Origin: Verrucomicrobiota bacterium
Lineage (GTDB): Bacteria > Verrucomicrobiota > Verrucomicrobiia > Chthoniobacterales > UBA10450
Reading direction: 5' to 3'
NCBI GenBank assembly: GCA_003217835.1
Contig: QHMQ01000086.1
Coordinates: 6,517-15,959, forward strand
DNA length: 9,443 bases
Every line of letters begins with the position of its first letter. Position 1 is the stretch's first letter. The translations under genes were made by a program, and so were the position numbers. The notes under the pieces were generated by a model that worked only from the letters and a program-made list of their open reading frames with translations, was not told where the DNA came from and made no database searches. Shown in pieces: positions 1 to 6,665 of this stretch.

Positions 1-326
1 ACCGCTGCGAACGGCCCTTTGCCTTTGGGGACCACTAGGTATGCTGCAACAGGCCCACCTTTCGGACTAGCGTATGTGATGTCGTGCAGGGTTCCATCGC
101 TGAATTCTTCGATGATCTTGTCATGGATGTCGAGCGGCTGTTTTGCGTCATAGTCGAAGATTCGCGCAGTGGCTTCGAAGTCTGTTTGGGATGCAGCTTT
201 GGTTTGTGCCGCGCCGGGGCTACAGATGACGGACACCGCGAATATGCAGTTCAGGCAAACTCTAATCCTCCACGGGGGAACAGAGCGTTTCGACCATTCC
301 GGCGAGTTTGAATCTTTTCCCACCAT
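1..326 (-). CDS. Secreted alpha/beta hydrolase (dienelactone hydrolase-like), N-terminal part
   Basis: An open reading frame starts at ATG 326-324 on the minus strand and runs without a stop to the left edge (108 codons plus two bases), so the gene is cut by the window. An in-frame TAA at 335-333 excludes a longer N-terminus. Residues 1-22 are a basic n-region, about 23-35 a hydrophobic core (VCLNCIFAVSVIC), and SPGAAQ about 36-41 looks like a signal peptidase I site, so export is likely. Residues 57-67 (FDYDAKQPLDI) and 78-108 (GTLHDITYAS, then YLVVPKGKGPFAA) match the conserved opening of exported alpha/beta hydrolases of the dienelactone hydrolase/prolyl-oligopeptidase-like group: a substrate-cap strand followed by the first core strand leading to the oxyanion region. 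The catalytic Ser, Asp and His would lie beyond the edge. It follows the LptF/LptG gene by 11 nt on the same strand, so it is probably co-transcribed. Substrate is unknown. Family call is by recognition. Confidence 0.8.
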   Translation of the reverse strand, partial: MVGKDSNSPEWSKRSVPPWRIRVCLNCIFAVSVICSPGAAQTKAASQTDFEATARIFDYDAKQPLDIHDKIIEEFSDGTLHDITYASPKGGPVAAYLVVPKGKGPFAA

Positions 327-338
327 AGTTAATTAACT
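327..338. promoter_or_regulatory. 12-bp perfect palindrome in the LptF/G-hydrolase spacer
   Basis: AGTTAATTAACT is a perfect dyad. It fills the whole spacer between the LptF/LptG stop (340-338) and the hydrolase start codon (326-324). It could be a small operator, an AT-rich unwinding site that helps start translation in the absence of a Shine-Dalgarno sequence, or chance in an AT-rich spacer. Confidence 0.3.
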
Positions 339-1444
339 TACTGTCGTGCCAGTCGCCGAAACAAGAACGCGCCGAGCACGATAAAAAGAACGTTCGGAAA
401 CCAAACGAGCAGCTCCGGGTGCACTTTCGGGTTTCCTCGCAACGTGTCGCCGATGATGACGAAGAGGAAATAGCTGACGGCCACGATTAAGCCCATGGCG
501 AAACCAATCGAAGTCTCGCGGCGGTGCGCAGTGACGCCAAGCGGCACGCCGATAATCGCGAACGCGATGCAAGCGAACGGAAATGAAAAGCGTTTGTTTA
601 TTTCAGTCCGGCTCGCGCTGCGTTCGCGTTGGTTTTCACTCTTCAATTGCTCGAGCAGTTGTTCGATTGACAATGCGGAACGGCTCGGCCGCTTTTTCTC
701 CTTCTCGTACAATTCCTCGAGACTGATTGGCAACGTGCCTTCCGCCATATTGATTCCATCGCGAATTTTTGTCAGGTCCAAAGGATTCTTTTCGTCTCGC
801 GCCTGATAGCGCGCTTGATAAAGATGCATGAGAATCTGTTTGTTCGCTAAATCGGCCTCGAGCATGCCAGTGCGCGCGTAAGTGACTTTTACCGCAAGTG
901 AATTGTCGTTCATTTCAAAGACAGTGATGTTCTCGAGCTTGTTTCCCTCTTTCTTGCCCACGTAGATTTTTCGCCCTGGAAATTGATCGATTACTTGATC
1001 GCTGCCAAAAAGCGCCATTGGATTGCGTGTAGCGAGATCGAAAATGGTGCTACGCAATTTTTCCTGCGCGGCCGGCGCAGCCTGCACGTTGAGCCACAAA
1101 CAGATCCCCGTGCAAAGCAGAGCAATTCCCGCAAGCGGAATACAAATGCGCGATATGCTCACACCATTTGAGCGTAGCGCGATCAGCTCATTGTCAGCGG
1201 AGAGCCGCCCAAATACGAGCAGGATCGCGGTCAGCAACCCCCAGGGAATCGTGAAGATGAGCGAAAAGGGCATCACATAAGCGATGAACGTGATCAGGTA
1301 TTCCATTGGCACGTCATGATTCACCAGCAACGGGAGAAGCTTTCGGAAAATATTGCCCACCACGAGCACGAGGCTCAGCACCGCGATGGCGAAGAGCACG
1401 TTGACGAGCAATTCGCGGCTGAGAAATCGATCAATTAATTTCAT
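338..1444 (-). CDS. LptF/LptG family LPS export ABC transporter permease
   Basis: This 368-residue inner-membrane protein belongs to the YjgP/YjgQ family; LptF and LptG form the membrane part of the LptB2FG machine that extracts lipopolysaccharide and passes it to LptC/LptA. Length fits the family (about 360). Six helices are visible at about 13-33, 50-75, 97-120, 286-304, 311-333 and 346-363, with the periplasmic jelly-roll region (about 121-280) between helices 3 and 4. The cytoplasmic coupling segment DNELIALRSNGVS (84-96), which contacts the ATPase, and the post-domain motif EINKRFSFPF...GVPLG (281-303) are both typical. I chose ATG 1444-1442 because the protein opens MKLIDRFLSREL like its relatives; the longer frame back to 1495 only adds 17 residues translated through an intergenic repeat. 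F and G cannot be separated with confidence, and the usual partner permease is not adjacent. The hydrolase gene follows directly, and the export module is divergent. Confidence 0.92.
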   Translation of the reverse strand: MKLIDRFLSRELLVNVLFAIAVLSLVLVVGNIFRKLLPLLVNHDVPMEYLITFIAYVMPFSLIFTIPWGLLTAILLVFGRLSADNELIALRSNGVSISRICIPLAGIALLCTGICLWLNVQAAPAAQEKLRSTIFDLATRNPMALFGSDQVIDQFPGRKIYVGKKEGNKLENITVFEMNDNSLAVKVTYARTGMLEADLANKQILMHLYQARYQARDEKNPLDLTKIRDGINMAEGTLPISLEELYEKEKKRPSRSALSIEQLLEQLKSENQRERSASRTEINKRFSFPFACIAFAIIGVPLGVTAHRRETSIGFAMGLIVAVSYFLFVIIGDTLRGNPKVHPELLVWFPNVLFIVLGAFLFRRLARQ

Positions 1445-1470
1445 ATCACGATGCAACCTAAAGGGGTGTT

Positions 1471-1500
1471 GCCACAGACGAACACAGATTAGCACAGATT
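1471..1500 (-). repeat. Degenerate 10-nt-period repeat, copy A (upstream of LptF/G)
   Basis: Read on the minus strand there are three consecutive 10-nt units: AATCTGTGCT, AATCTGTGTT and CGTCTGTGGC. The block ends 27 nt before the LptF/LptG start codon and is oriented with that gene. Related blocks occur at 1544-1573 and 9404-9430. Confidence 0.55.
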
Positions 1501-1543
1501 AAGATGACGCAAGCACACGCCAATCACCTCCTGGACCTCCATT

Positions 1544-1573
1544 GTCTGTTTTGTCTCTGTTAATCTCTGGCTG
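1544..1573 (+). repeat. Degenerate 10-nt-period repeat, copy B (upstream of halogenase-like gene)
   Basis: The plus strand carries TGTCTGTTTT, then GTCTCTGTTA, then ATCTCTGGCT, a decayed version of the T-CTGTG unit with the same spacing as copy A but in the opposite orientation. It points toward the gene starting at 1610. The match is weaker than in copies A and C. The remaining intergenic sequence (1501-1543, 1574-1609) shows no convincing -35/-10 pair that I can defend. Confidence 0.4.
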
Positions 1574-1609
1574 GCAAAGGAGCTAATTCCCCGATAAGTT
1601 TAGCCCGAA

Positions 1610-2920
1610 ATGAAGGTCGACATATACGACGTCGCTATCATCGGCGGCGGACCCGCTGGCAGCACTGCGGCCGCGTTGCTTGCGCGCGCTGGACGGCGCG
1701 TGATCGTCTTCGAGCGCGAAAAATTTCCACGCTTTCACATCGGCGAATCGCTCTTGCCTTTTAGCACACAAACATTCGATCGCCTGGGCCTGCGCGAAAA
1801 ACTTGACCGCACATTTCTGCCGAAATTCGGCGGCGAAATTGTCGCGGCTTGCGGAACCAAAGGCGCGAAGTTTTATTTCAAAGACGGTTTTCGTTCGCGT
1901 CGCGACCGCGCCTATCAAGTCACTCGCTCCGAATTCGACAAGCTCCTGCTCGATCATTCGCGCGAAAACGGCGCTGATGTTCGCGAAGAAACAGACGTGA
2001 AGAACATCACTTTCGAAAACGATCGCGCGAAGATCGACATCGAAACGCCCGGTGGCGCCAGATCGACAATCGAAGCTCGCTATCTGCTCGATTGCAGCGG
2101 CCGGCAAACGATGCTCGGCAGCTTTTTCAAATTCAAAAAGATGTACAATCATCTGCAGAAATTTTCTGTCTTCGCGCATTACGAAAATGTCGATCGCCCC
2201 GAGGGCATTGACGGCACACTCATCCGCATGGTGCGCGGCCTCGACCGCTGGTTTTGGATGATTCCCCTAACGGTCACGCGCATGAGCATCGGCGTGGTAA
2301 TGGACACGGCCACGTTTCGCGCGATGAAACTTTCACCGGAAGAGGCGCTTGAGAAATGCATCGACGAACAGCCGATGGTGCTCGAGCGAATGAAAAGAGC
2401 CGAGCGGGTCTCGCCGGTTTATTCCGCCGGCGATTACTCGTATCGGAACACGAAACTTTTCGGCGACCGCTGGCTGCTCGTGGGTGACGCCGCCGGATTT
2501 ATCGATCCAGTTTTTAGCAGCGGCGTTTTTTTGGCAATCATGTCCGCCGAAAAAGCCGCTGACACACTGGACGAGGTTTTGCGCGACGAATCGCACAAGC
2601 GTCGCCTTTTCAGAACGTACGGACGCACTGTCAATTACATTATGGACATCTATCTCACGTTCGTAAACGCGTGGTATCGCCGTGGCAAAGAATTCATCGA
2701 AGTGTTTCTCAATCCGACCGACACGATGCAAATCGCCGCCGCCGTCAACGCCGTGCTCGCGGGCAACGAAGGAAAGAGTCTCGCCATCAAGTGGCGCATG
2801 TGGCTGTTTTATTTTTTTGTGAACGCGCAACGTTTCTTCGCGCTCTCACCGCGGCTCTCGCTCGTGCCGAAAAAGGGAGACCCCAAAGTCGCCTCCGACG
2901 CGGTCGGCGCGATTCTTTAG
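1610..2920 (+). CDS. FAD-dependent oxidoreductase of the flavin-dependent halogenase family
   Basis: This 436-residue flavoprotein has the p-hydroxybenzoate-hydroxylase-like fold of FADH2-dependent halogenases such as PltA, CmlS and CndH. The dinucleotide-binding motif GGGPAGS lies at 12-18, with E35 (VFERE) as the ribose-binding acid. FHIGESLLP (42-50) is a group signature. K72 in FLPKFGG sits where the catalytic lysine of phenolic halogenases is expected. WFWMIP (214-219) fits the halogenase WxWxIP motif, FIDPVFSSG (297-305) fits FxxPxxSxG, and VGDAAG (291-296) is the second FAD motif. The C-terminal part (about 340-436) is helical and basic. Known halogenases attach Cl or Br to aromatic or pyrrole rings by HOX relayed through the lysine; many relatives carry the motifs without proven halogenation, so an oxidoreductase or dehydrogenase role remains possible. 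An in-frame TAG at 1601-1603 fixes the start at ATG 1610. No flavin reductase gene is nearby. It leads the four-gene export module. Confidence 0.85.
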   Translation: MKVDIYDVAIIGGGPAGSTAAALLARAGRRVIVFEREKFPRFHIGESLLPFSTQTFDRLGLREKLDRTFLPKFGGEIVAACGTKGAKFYFKDGFRSRRDRAYQVTRSEFDKLLLDHSRENGADVREETDVKNITFENDRAKIDIETPGGARSTIEARYLLDCSGRQTMLGSFFKFKKMYNHLQKFSVFAHYENVDRPEGIDGTLIRMVRGLDRWFWMIPLTVTRMSIGVVMDTATFRAMKLSPEEALEKCIDEQPMVLERMKRAERVSPVYSAGDYSYRNTKLFGDRWLLVGDAAGFIDPVFSSGVFLAIMSAEKAADTLDEVLRDESHKRRLFRTYGRTVNYIMDIYLTFVNAWYRRGKEFIEVFLNPTDTMQIAAAVNAVLAGNEGKSLAIKWRMWLFYFFVNAQRFFALSPRLSLVPKKGDPKVASDAVGAIL

Positions 2921-2925
2921 GCGTA

Positions 2926-3348
2926 ATGTCGATCTTGCGCGCCGTCGTTATCGCGCTGGCGATTATCGGTCTAACAAACTGTGCAACAACCTCGCGGCAT
3001 CAATTTGCCGAACCGGCCGGCGATTGGCGGGTGCGCAACGGACAACTTTTATATCGCGCGCCGGAAACGACGCTCATCGGGGATGTCCTTATTCGCTTTT
3101 CAAAAAATGGCGATTTCGAGCTGACGTTTTCAAAAGGGCCGGTTGCACCATTGTTATCTCTGCGGCAGGACGCCAGCTTCGCCGAAGTCAAAGGCCCGCT
3201 CGCACGAAGCAGTTGGTCGGGCCCCATTGATCGCGCGCCGCAACAATTGCGCGGCTGGCTCGGAGTGCGAGACAAACTCGTTGGCTCGCAAGATCGACAA
3301 TCGGTGCGATACATCGCTGGCAACGAAACTTTTCTGTTTCGTTTTTGA
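2926..3348 (+). CDS. Small orphan lipoprotein, possibly LolB-like
   Basis: This 140-residue protein starts at ATG 2926, only 5 nt after the halogenase-like gene, and so is almost certainly co-transcribed. Residues 1-18 are a lipoprotein signal ending in LTNC, with C19 as the acylated residue; Asn at -1 is uncommon. The residue after the cysteine is Ala, so the E. coli inner-membrane Asp retention signal is absent and an outer-membrane location is more likely. The mature part alternates short hydrophobic and polar stretches (LIRFSKNGDFELTFSKG 55-71; PLLSLRQDASFAEVKG 75-90; SSWSG 95-99), suggesting beta structure. That pattern and the neighbouring LolA-like gene recall LolB or the short lipoproteins (DUF3261-like) of aryl polyene clusters. 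I do not recognise the family with certainty. It is shorter than LolB (about 190) and ends in aromatic residues (FLFRF), as many outer-membrane-associated beta proteins do. A frame extension upstream to 2671 is antisense-like noise inside the previous gene. Confidence 0.72.
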   Translation: MSILRAVVIALAIIGLTNCATTSRHQFAEPAGDWRVRNGQLLYRAPETTLIGDVLIRFSKNGDFELTFSKGPVAPLLSLRQDASFAEVKGPLARSSWSGPIDRAPQQLRGWLGVRDKLVGSQDRQSVRYIAGNETFLFRF

Positions 3349-3389
3349 CCTGTCAGGTTTGAAACGCGACTATCGGCGTTTCGTTTTTG
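3336..3389 (+). repeat. 12-bp direct repeat flanking the lipoprotein-exporter junction
   Basis: GTTTCGTTTTTG occurs exactly at 3336-3347 and again at 3378-3389, offset by 42 bp. The first copy encodes the last residues and part of the stop codon of the lipoprotein gene. The second forms the 3' arm and T-tract of the hairpin at 3361-3388. Confidence 0.6.
3361..3388 (+). terminator. Terminator-like hairpin between lipoprotein and MMPL genes
   Basis: GAAACGC (3361-3367) pairs perfectly with GCGTTTC (3376-3382) around an 8-nt loop, and the stem is followed by G and five T residues (3384-3388). This has the form of a weak Rho-independent terminator. It lies 10 nt before the exporter start codon within an otherwise same-strand gene run, so it may attenuate rather than stop transcription, or it may occlude the exporter start. 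Confidence 0.4.
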
Positions 3390-3398
3390 CCACCGAAT

Positions 3399-5894
3399 AT
3401 GCGGATCAGTGATGTTATCGCGCGAACTGTTACGCAGCGACGTACGCTCGTTTGGTGCAGCGTTGCCGTGCTCGCGCTCGGGTGCATCGCAATCCTAGTC
3501 ACCCAGTTGCGACTTGACTCTGATGTGCTCAACATTTTGCCAGCGAGTTTTCGTTCGGTCGCAGGGCTAAAAATTTACGATCGCGAGTTTGAGCAAACCC
3601 GGCAGCTCACTTTCGCGCTGGTTTGTGCCCCCGATGATGTCGAAAAACTGGAAGAATTCGCGCCGGTGTTCGCTGACAAATTACGGCAGCAGTCCTGGTG
3701 CACGCGCGTACTTGCGGGCTCGCCGATGCAGACGCCTGATGGAATCCGCGATCTTCAATCAATCGCGGTGCCGTTGCTCTTGAACCTGGAACCGGGCGTT
3801 TTCAACGAGACGATCTCGATTTTGCAGCCGCAGAAGATTCGCGATCGCCTGCATCGCTTGCATCAACAGATTGAGGCAGGATCGCCGCGACCGGAGTTCG
3901 AGCTGGCGTTCGATCCGCTCGGTCTAATTGGGCCGGCGCTCAAACCTTTTGCAGAAAGCACCGCGATCGAAGAAGACCAGCCGCTCGCGTCTTCCGACCG
4001 CACGATGCGGGTTTTCCTGGCGGTGACAAACCAGGAATCAATTAGCGCATTCGCGTGCCAGCGTTTGATGCGTCAGGTAAACGCCTTTCGCGCAAACGCA
4101 CGCGAAGGCTGGAATGGCGGCCGGTTGGAAATTCTCGTGACCGGACGTTCCGCGTACGTGGCCGAAATCTCCCTGAGCATGCGCTACGACATTGTCGCAA
4201 CGTTGCTCGGATCAGTCGTGCTGGTAGGCAGCATTTTCTTCATCGGTTTTCGTCGATGGCTGCCGTTGCTCGGCATGGGATTTTCACTGCTGCTCTCGTG
4301 TCTGGTGGCGCTTACGCTCGGCCTTCTCATTTTTCGACAACTCAGCATGGTGAGCGTAGGCTTTTGCGCCATTCTCGTTGGCCTCGGCGTTGATTTCGCC
4401 ATCCTCACCTTTGGACGTTATCAGCAAGCACGGATCGACGGACAATCACATCGTCAAGGCATCGCCACCTCGGTTGCAAAGCTTGGTCGCGCGGTTTTCT
4501 TTGGTGCACTCACTACTGCGGTCGGATTTCTGGCACTTATCCTGAGCGGATCGATGGGCTTCTCGCAGCTCGGTGTGCTCATCGCCATCGGCATTTTCTT
4601 TGCCGGCCTTTTTATGTGCACGATTTTATTTCTTTTCGTTCGCGAACGGCAGCCGCCCCTCCGTCATGATTGGGTCTTCGAGATGGTAAAAAAATATGTG
4701 CGCTGGAGTGTGGAGCGCCCGGCGCCCATGTTGATTTTCGCAAGCGCGCTTTTGTTGCTGCTGACCGTAATCGGATTATCGCCTGTCCCACCGCTTCACT
4801 TCGAGGCGAGCACACGTTCGCTGGAACCGAAAAACAGTCGTGCCAGTCGCGCGCTTCAAGCGATCATGCACAAAATGCCAATGCGCTGGGAGCCGGTGTT
4901 GGCAATCGTGCAGGCGAGCAATCCGCAAGAATTGCACGACGACTGGCAGAAAATTGCCGCACATTGGAGCGAGCTTCAGACTGCGGGCAAAATCAAAAGC
5001 TTTTCCACGCCCGCAGCCCTTTGTCTTTCGCCAAAGTCGATGCAACGAAATCGCGAACAGTTGAGCGAGATTGATTTTCAAACGGCGCGCCAAACACTCG
5101 ACCAAACACTCGATACCGAAGGATTCAGCCGCGACGCGTTCGCACCGGCTTTTACGCTGCTCGATAATTTGCAACATCTGGTCGATCCGAACGCTCCTCT
5201 GCCGAATTGGCGAGAAAAGTTGCCAGCGTCATCGAGCTGGTGGTTTTTGGTTGATCGCTATTTCGGGCAAGATCCGCTGCTTACCACTGGCTTTGTTACT
5301 ACCAACGAACCAGTCTCCACATATGCGCAGCGAGTAAATCTTGGAGGCGATCTCCCGGTGACGGGGATTCCAATGACCCTCTCAGGCTGGAGTTACGCGC
5401 TTGCCGATTTGCTGCCATGGTCACACCGGCAACTCCTCATCATTAGCGCGTTGATGGCGATTTTCGACGTTTCGCTGCTCGCGATTTTATACCGCAACTT
5501 GCGCCTCTGGGTCATCCAAGTCATCACGCTCGCGTTTGCGATCGGAGCGATGATTGCGTCGATGAAACTGCTGCGTATCGATTTGAACTTGCTCAATGTG
5601 CTTTCTTTTCGTCTCGTCCTAGCGATCGGAGTAGACTACGGAATTTACGTCGTGCTGGTCTGGCAGAAGACACATGAGATCGAGCACGATGTTGCGGGCG
5701 TGGTGAAGCCGGTGTTGCTCGCCGGATTAACCGCTGTTAGCGGCTTTGGCTCACTCGTGCTGGCGCGCAATCCGTCGTTGAGTAGCCTGGGCAGTGCCTG
5801 CGCGATCGGCATTTTTTGGAGCCTGGTTGCGACGATTTTCTTTACGCTGCCTGCGATGGCGGCAACAGAACCGAAATCTTCAAGCAAAGATTAG
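3399..5894 (+). CDS. MMPL/RND-superfamily exporter (COG4258-like)
   Basis: This 831-residue inner-membrane transporter has the duplicated 12-helix RND/MMPL plan. TM1 at about 17-36 precedes a large periplasmic domain (37-263); TM2-TM6 follow at about 265-415; TM7 at about 443-462 precedes a second periplasmic domain (to about 676); and TM8-TM12 lie at about 678-818. Each half carries the MMPL signature in its fourth helix, LGVDFAI (329-335) and IGVDYGI (743-749), the aspartates being the expected proton-relay residues. Both halves also keep the amphipathic turn after it (GALTTAVGF and GLTAVSGF). Family members are proton-driven exporters of lipids and hydrophobic compounds; the COG4258 branch sits in aryl polyene and related clusters. 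ATG 3399 is preferred over an in-frame TTG at 3387, which would fall inside the hairpin T-tract. The LolA-like gene follows after 28 nt, suggesting hand-over of cargo to a periplasmic carrier. The cargo is not deducible. Confidence 0.9.
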   Translation: MRISDVIARTVTQRRTLVWCSVAVLALGCIAILVTQLRLDSDVLNILPASFRSVAGLKIYDREFEQTRQLTFALVCAPDDVEKLEEFAPVFADKLRQQSWCTRVLAGSPMQTPDGIRDLQSIAVPLLLNLEPGVFNETISILQPQKIRDRLHRLHQQIEAGSPRPEFELAFDPLGLIGPALKPFAESTAIEEDQPLASSDRTMRVFLAVTNQESISAFACQRLMRQVNAFRANAREGWNGGRLEILVTGRSAYVAEISLSMRYDIVATLLGSVVLVGSIFFIGFRRWLPLLGMGFSLLLSCLVALTLGLLIFRQLSMVSVGFCAILVGLGVDFAILTFGRYQQARIDGQSHRQGIATSVAKLGRAVFFGALTTAVGFLALILSGSMGFSQLGVLIAIGIFFAGLFMCTILFLFVRERQPPLRHDWVFEMVKKYVRWSVERPAPMLIFASALLLLLTVIGLSPVPPLHFEASTRSLEPKNSRASRALQAIMHKMPMRWEPVLAIVQASNPQELHDDWQKIAAHWSELQTAGKIKSFSTPAALCLSPKSMQRNREQLSEIDFQTARQTLDQTLDTEGFSRDAFAPAFTLLDNLQHLVDPNAPLPNWREKLPASSSWWFLVDRYFGQDPLLTTGFVTTNEPVSTYAQRVNLGGDLPVTGIPMTLSGWSYALADLLPWSHRQLLIISALMAIFDVSLLAILYRNLRLWVIQVITLAFAIGAMIASMKLLRIDLNLLNVLSFRLVLAIGVDYGIYVVLVWQKTHEIEHDVAGVVKPVLLAGLTAVSGFGSLVLARNPSLSSLGSACAIGIFWSLVATIFFTLPAMAATEPKSSSKD

Positions 5895-5922
5895 GTCCAA
5901 ATGGGCTAAGATCGATAATCTC

Positions 5923-6576
5923 ATGCGAAGGATTCTTCCAATAATTCTTAGTCTCATTTCGTCTACGATCCTCGCCGGCCCTGGGCCGCTTTCTCCCGCC
6001 GAGCTCAAGACTCTCCTCGCGCGAATTCGGGAAAACCGAATCACCCAAGCCGATTTTCAGGAAGAACGGTTCTTGCATTTGATGAAGAAACCGGTCGTGA
6101 ATTCAGGCAAGGTTTGGTTTCAGCCGCCGAAAAAATTTCGCCGCGAAGTGAAGGGCAATTCGCCCAGCTTGACGGTGAGCGACGGTCATCAGCTTTGGAT
6201 TTATTATCCGAACTTTAAATCCGCCGAGCGTTATTCTTTGGGCAAACGCTCACCGCTCGATTCGGTTATTGCAGCGATCAATTCGGCGCTAAATCTCGAA
6301 GATGTCGAAAACACGTTCGCCATCAATGCAACGAAGATCGGCAACGGCTATGAGCTGGAGCTGACGCCGCGCACGCCGTCAATGAAACGGGTCTTTCAAA
6401 AACTCAACCTGCGCATCAATGACAACTTGAGGGCCGAGCGCACAGAAATGTTGCAGCTGAATGGCGATCGGATTGTGACCAGCTATTCAAATCAAACACG
6501 CGCTCCGCTTCCTACTTCGACATTCGAATTCACACCGCCGCCGGGCACCGACGTTACGACGCCGCTCGGACGATAA
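5923..6576 (+). CDS. LolA-like outer-membrane lipoprotein/lipid carrier protein
   Basis: This 217-residue periplasmic protein has a signal peptide at 1-18 (MRRILPIILS, cleavage likely after ILA). E. coli LolA (about 203 residues) moves acylated proteins from LolCDE across the periplasm to LolB inside a hydrophobic half-barrel. Matching features are ADFQEER (43-49), SGKVWFQPPKKFRRE (61-75), SLTVSDGHQLWIYYP (82-96), which closely parallels the VSDGKTLWFYNP segment I recall from E. coli LolA, and the terminal strand FEFTPPPGTDV (201-211). ATG 5923 is chosen because it opens directly on the signal peptide; a longer frame to 5794 overlaps the exporter gene. Clustering with an MMPL exporter, and with no LolCDE visible, suggests a dedicated paralogue for the exported compound rather than the housekeeping LolA. 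No competing family fits better. Confidence 0.88.
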   Translation: MRRILPIILSLISSTILAGPGPLSPAELKTLLARIRENRITQADFQEERFLHLMKKPVVNSGKVWFQPPKKFRREVKGNSPSLTVSDGHQLWIYYPNFKSAERYSLGKRSPLDSVIAAINSALNLEDVENTFAINATKIGNGYELELTPRTPSMKRVFQKLNLRINDNLRAERTEMLQLNGDRIVTSYSNQTRAPLPTSTFEFTPPPGTDVTTPLGR

Positions 6577-6582
6577 TGACAT

Positions 6583-6601
6583 GGCGCGCCCGCCGCGCGC
6601 C
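6583..6601. other. GC-rich hairpin after the LolA-like gene
   Basis: GGCGCGC (6583-6589) and GCGCGCC (6595-6601) form a perfect 7-bp, all-GC stem with a 5-nt loop, 6 nt after the LolA-like stop codon. There is no following T-tract, so it is not a standard intrinsic terminator. It could protect the mRNA 3' end of the module or mark a transcription boundary. Confidence 0.45.
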
Positions 6602-6623
6602 GTCCTGATCCGAGTACAAGTTT

Positions 6624-6642
6624 GCTCGACCACATATCGAGC
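6624..6642. other. Second inverted repeat before the KTSC gene
   Basis: GCTCGA (6624-6629) and TCGAGC (6637-6642) are perfect 6-bp arms around a 7-nt spacer, 23 nt before the KTSC gene start. It may be a stem-loop or a small operator. No T-tract follows. Confidence 0.35.
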
Positions 6643-6665
6643 GGAAGCTAAAACAATCTGCGATC

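Noticed and set aside
84..311. Plus-strand 75-residue open frame near the left edge
   Set aside because: It is antisense to the minus-strand hydrolase N-terminus, which has a signal peptide and recognisable family sequence; the plus-strand translation has neither.
1445..1495. 17-residue N-terminal extension of the LptF/LptG gene
   Set aside because: It would be translated from within repeat copy A and through the spacer, and its residues do not resemble family members, which open at MKLIDRFLSRE.
1576..1582. AAAGGAG as ribosome binding site for the halogenase-like gene
   Set aside because: It lies 27 nt from ATG 1610, too far, and an in-frame TAG at 1601-1603 excludes an upstream start closer to it.
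1583..2179. 198-residue minus-strand frame
   Set aside because: It is fully antisense to the halogenase-like gene, whose FAD and halogenase motifs are unmistakable; the long frame reflects codon bias.
2671..2925. Upstream extension of the lipoprotein frame inside the halogenase-like gene
   Set aside because: The extension is basic, low-quality out-of-frame sequence, whereas ATG 2926 opens directly on a lipoprotein signal peptide.
3387..3398. TTG start for the MMPL exporter
   Set aside because: It falls in the T-tract of the hairpin and adds only MPPN; ATG 3399 gives the normal basic N-terminus before TM1.
3840..3847. GCGATCGC octamer resembling the cyanobacterial HIP1 site
   Set aside because: A single clear case in a GATCG-rich coding region is explained by codon use and does not indicate a cyanobacterial genome.
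5794..5922. 43-residue extension of the LolA-like gene
   Set aside because: It overlaps the exporter gene and would bury the signal peptide that begins at ATG 5923.
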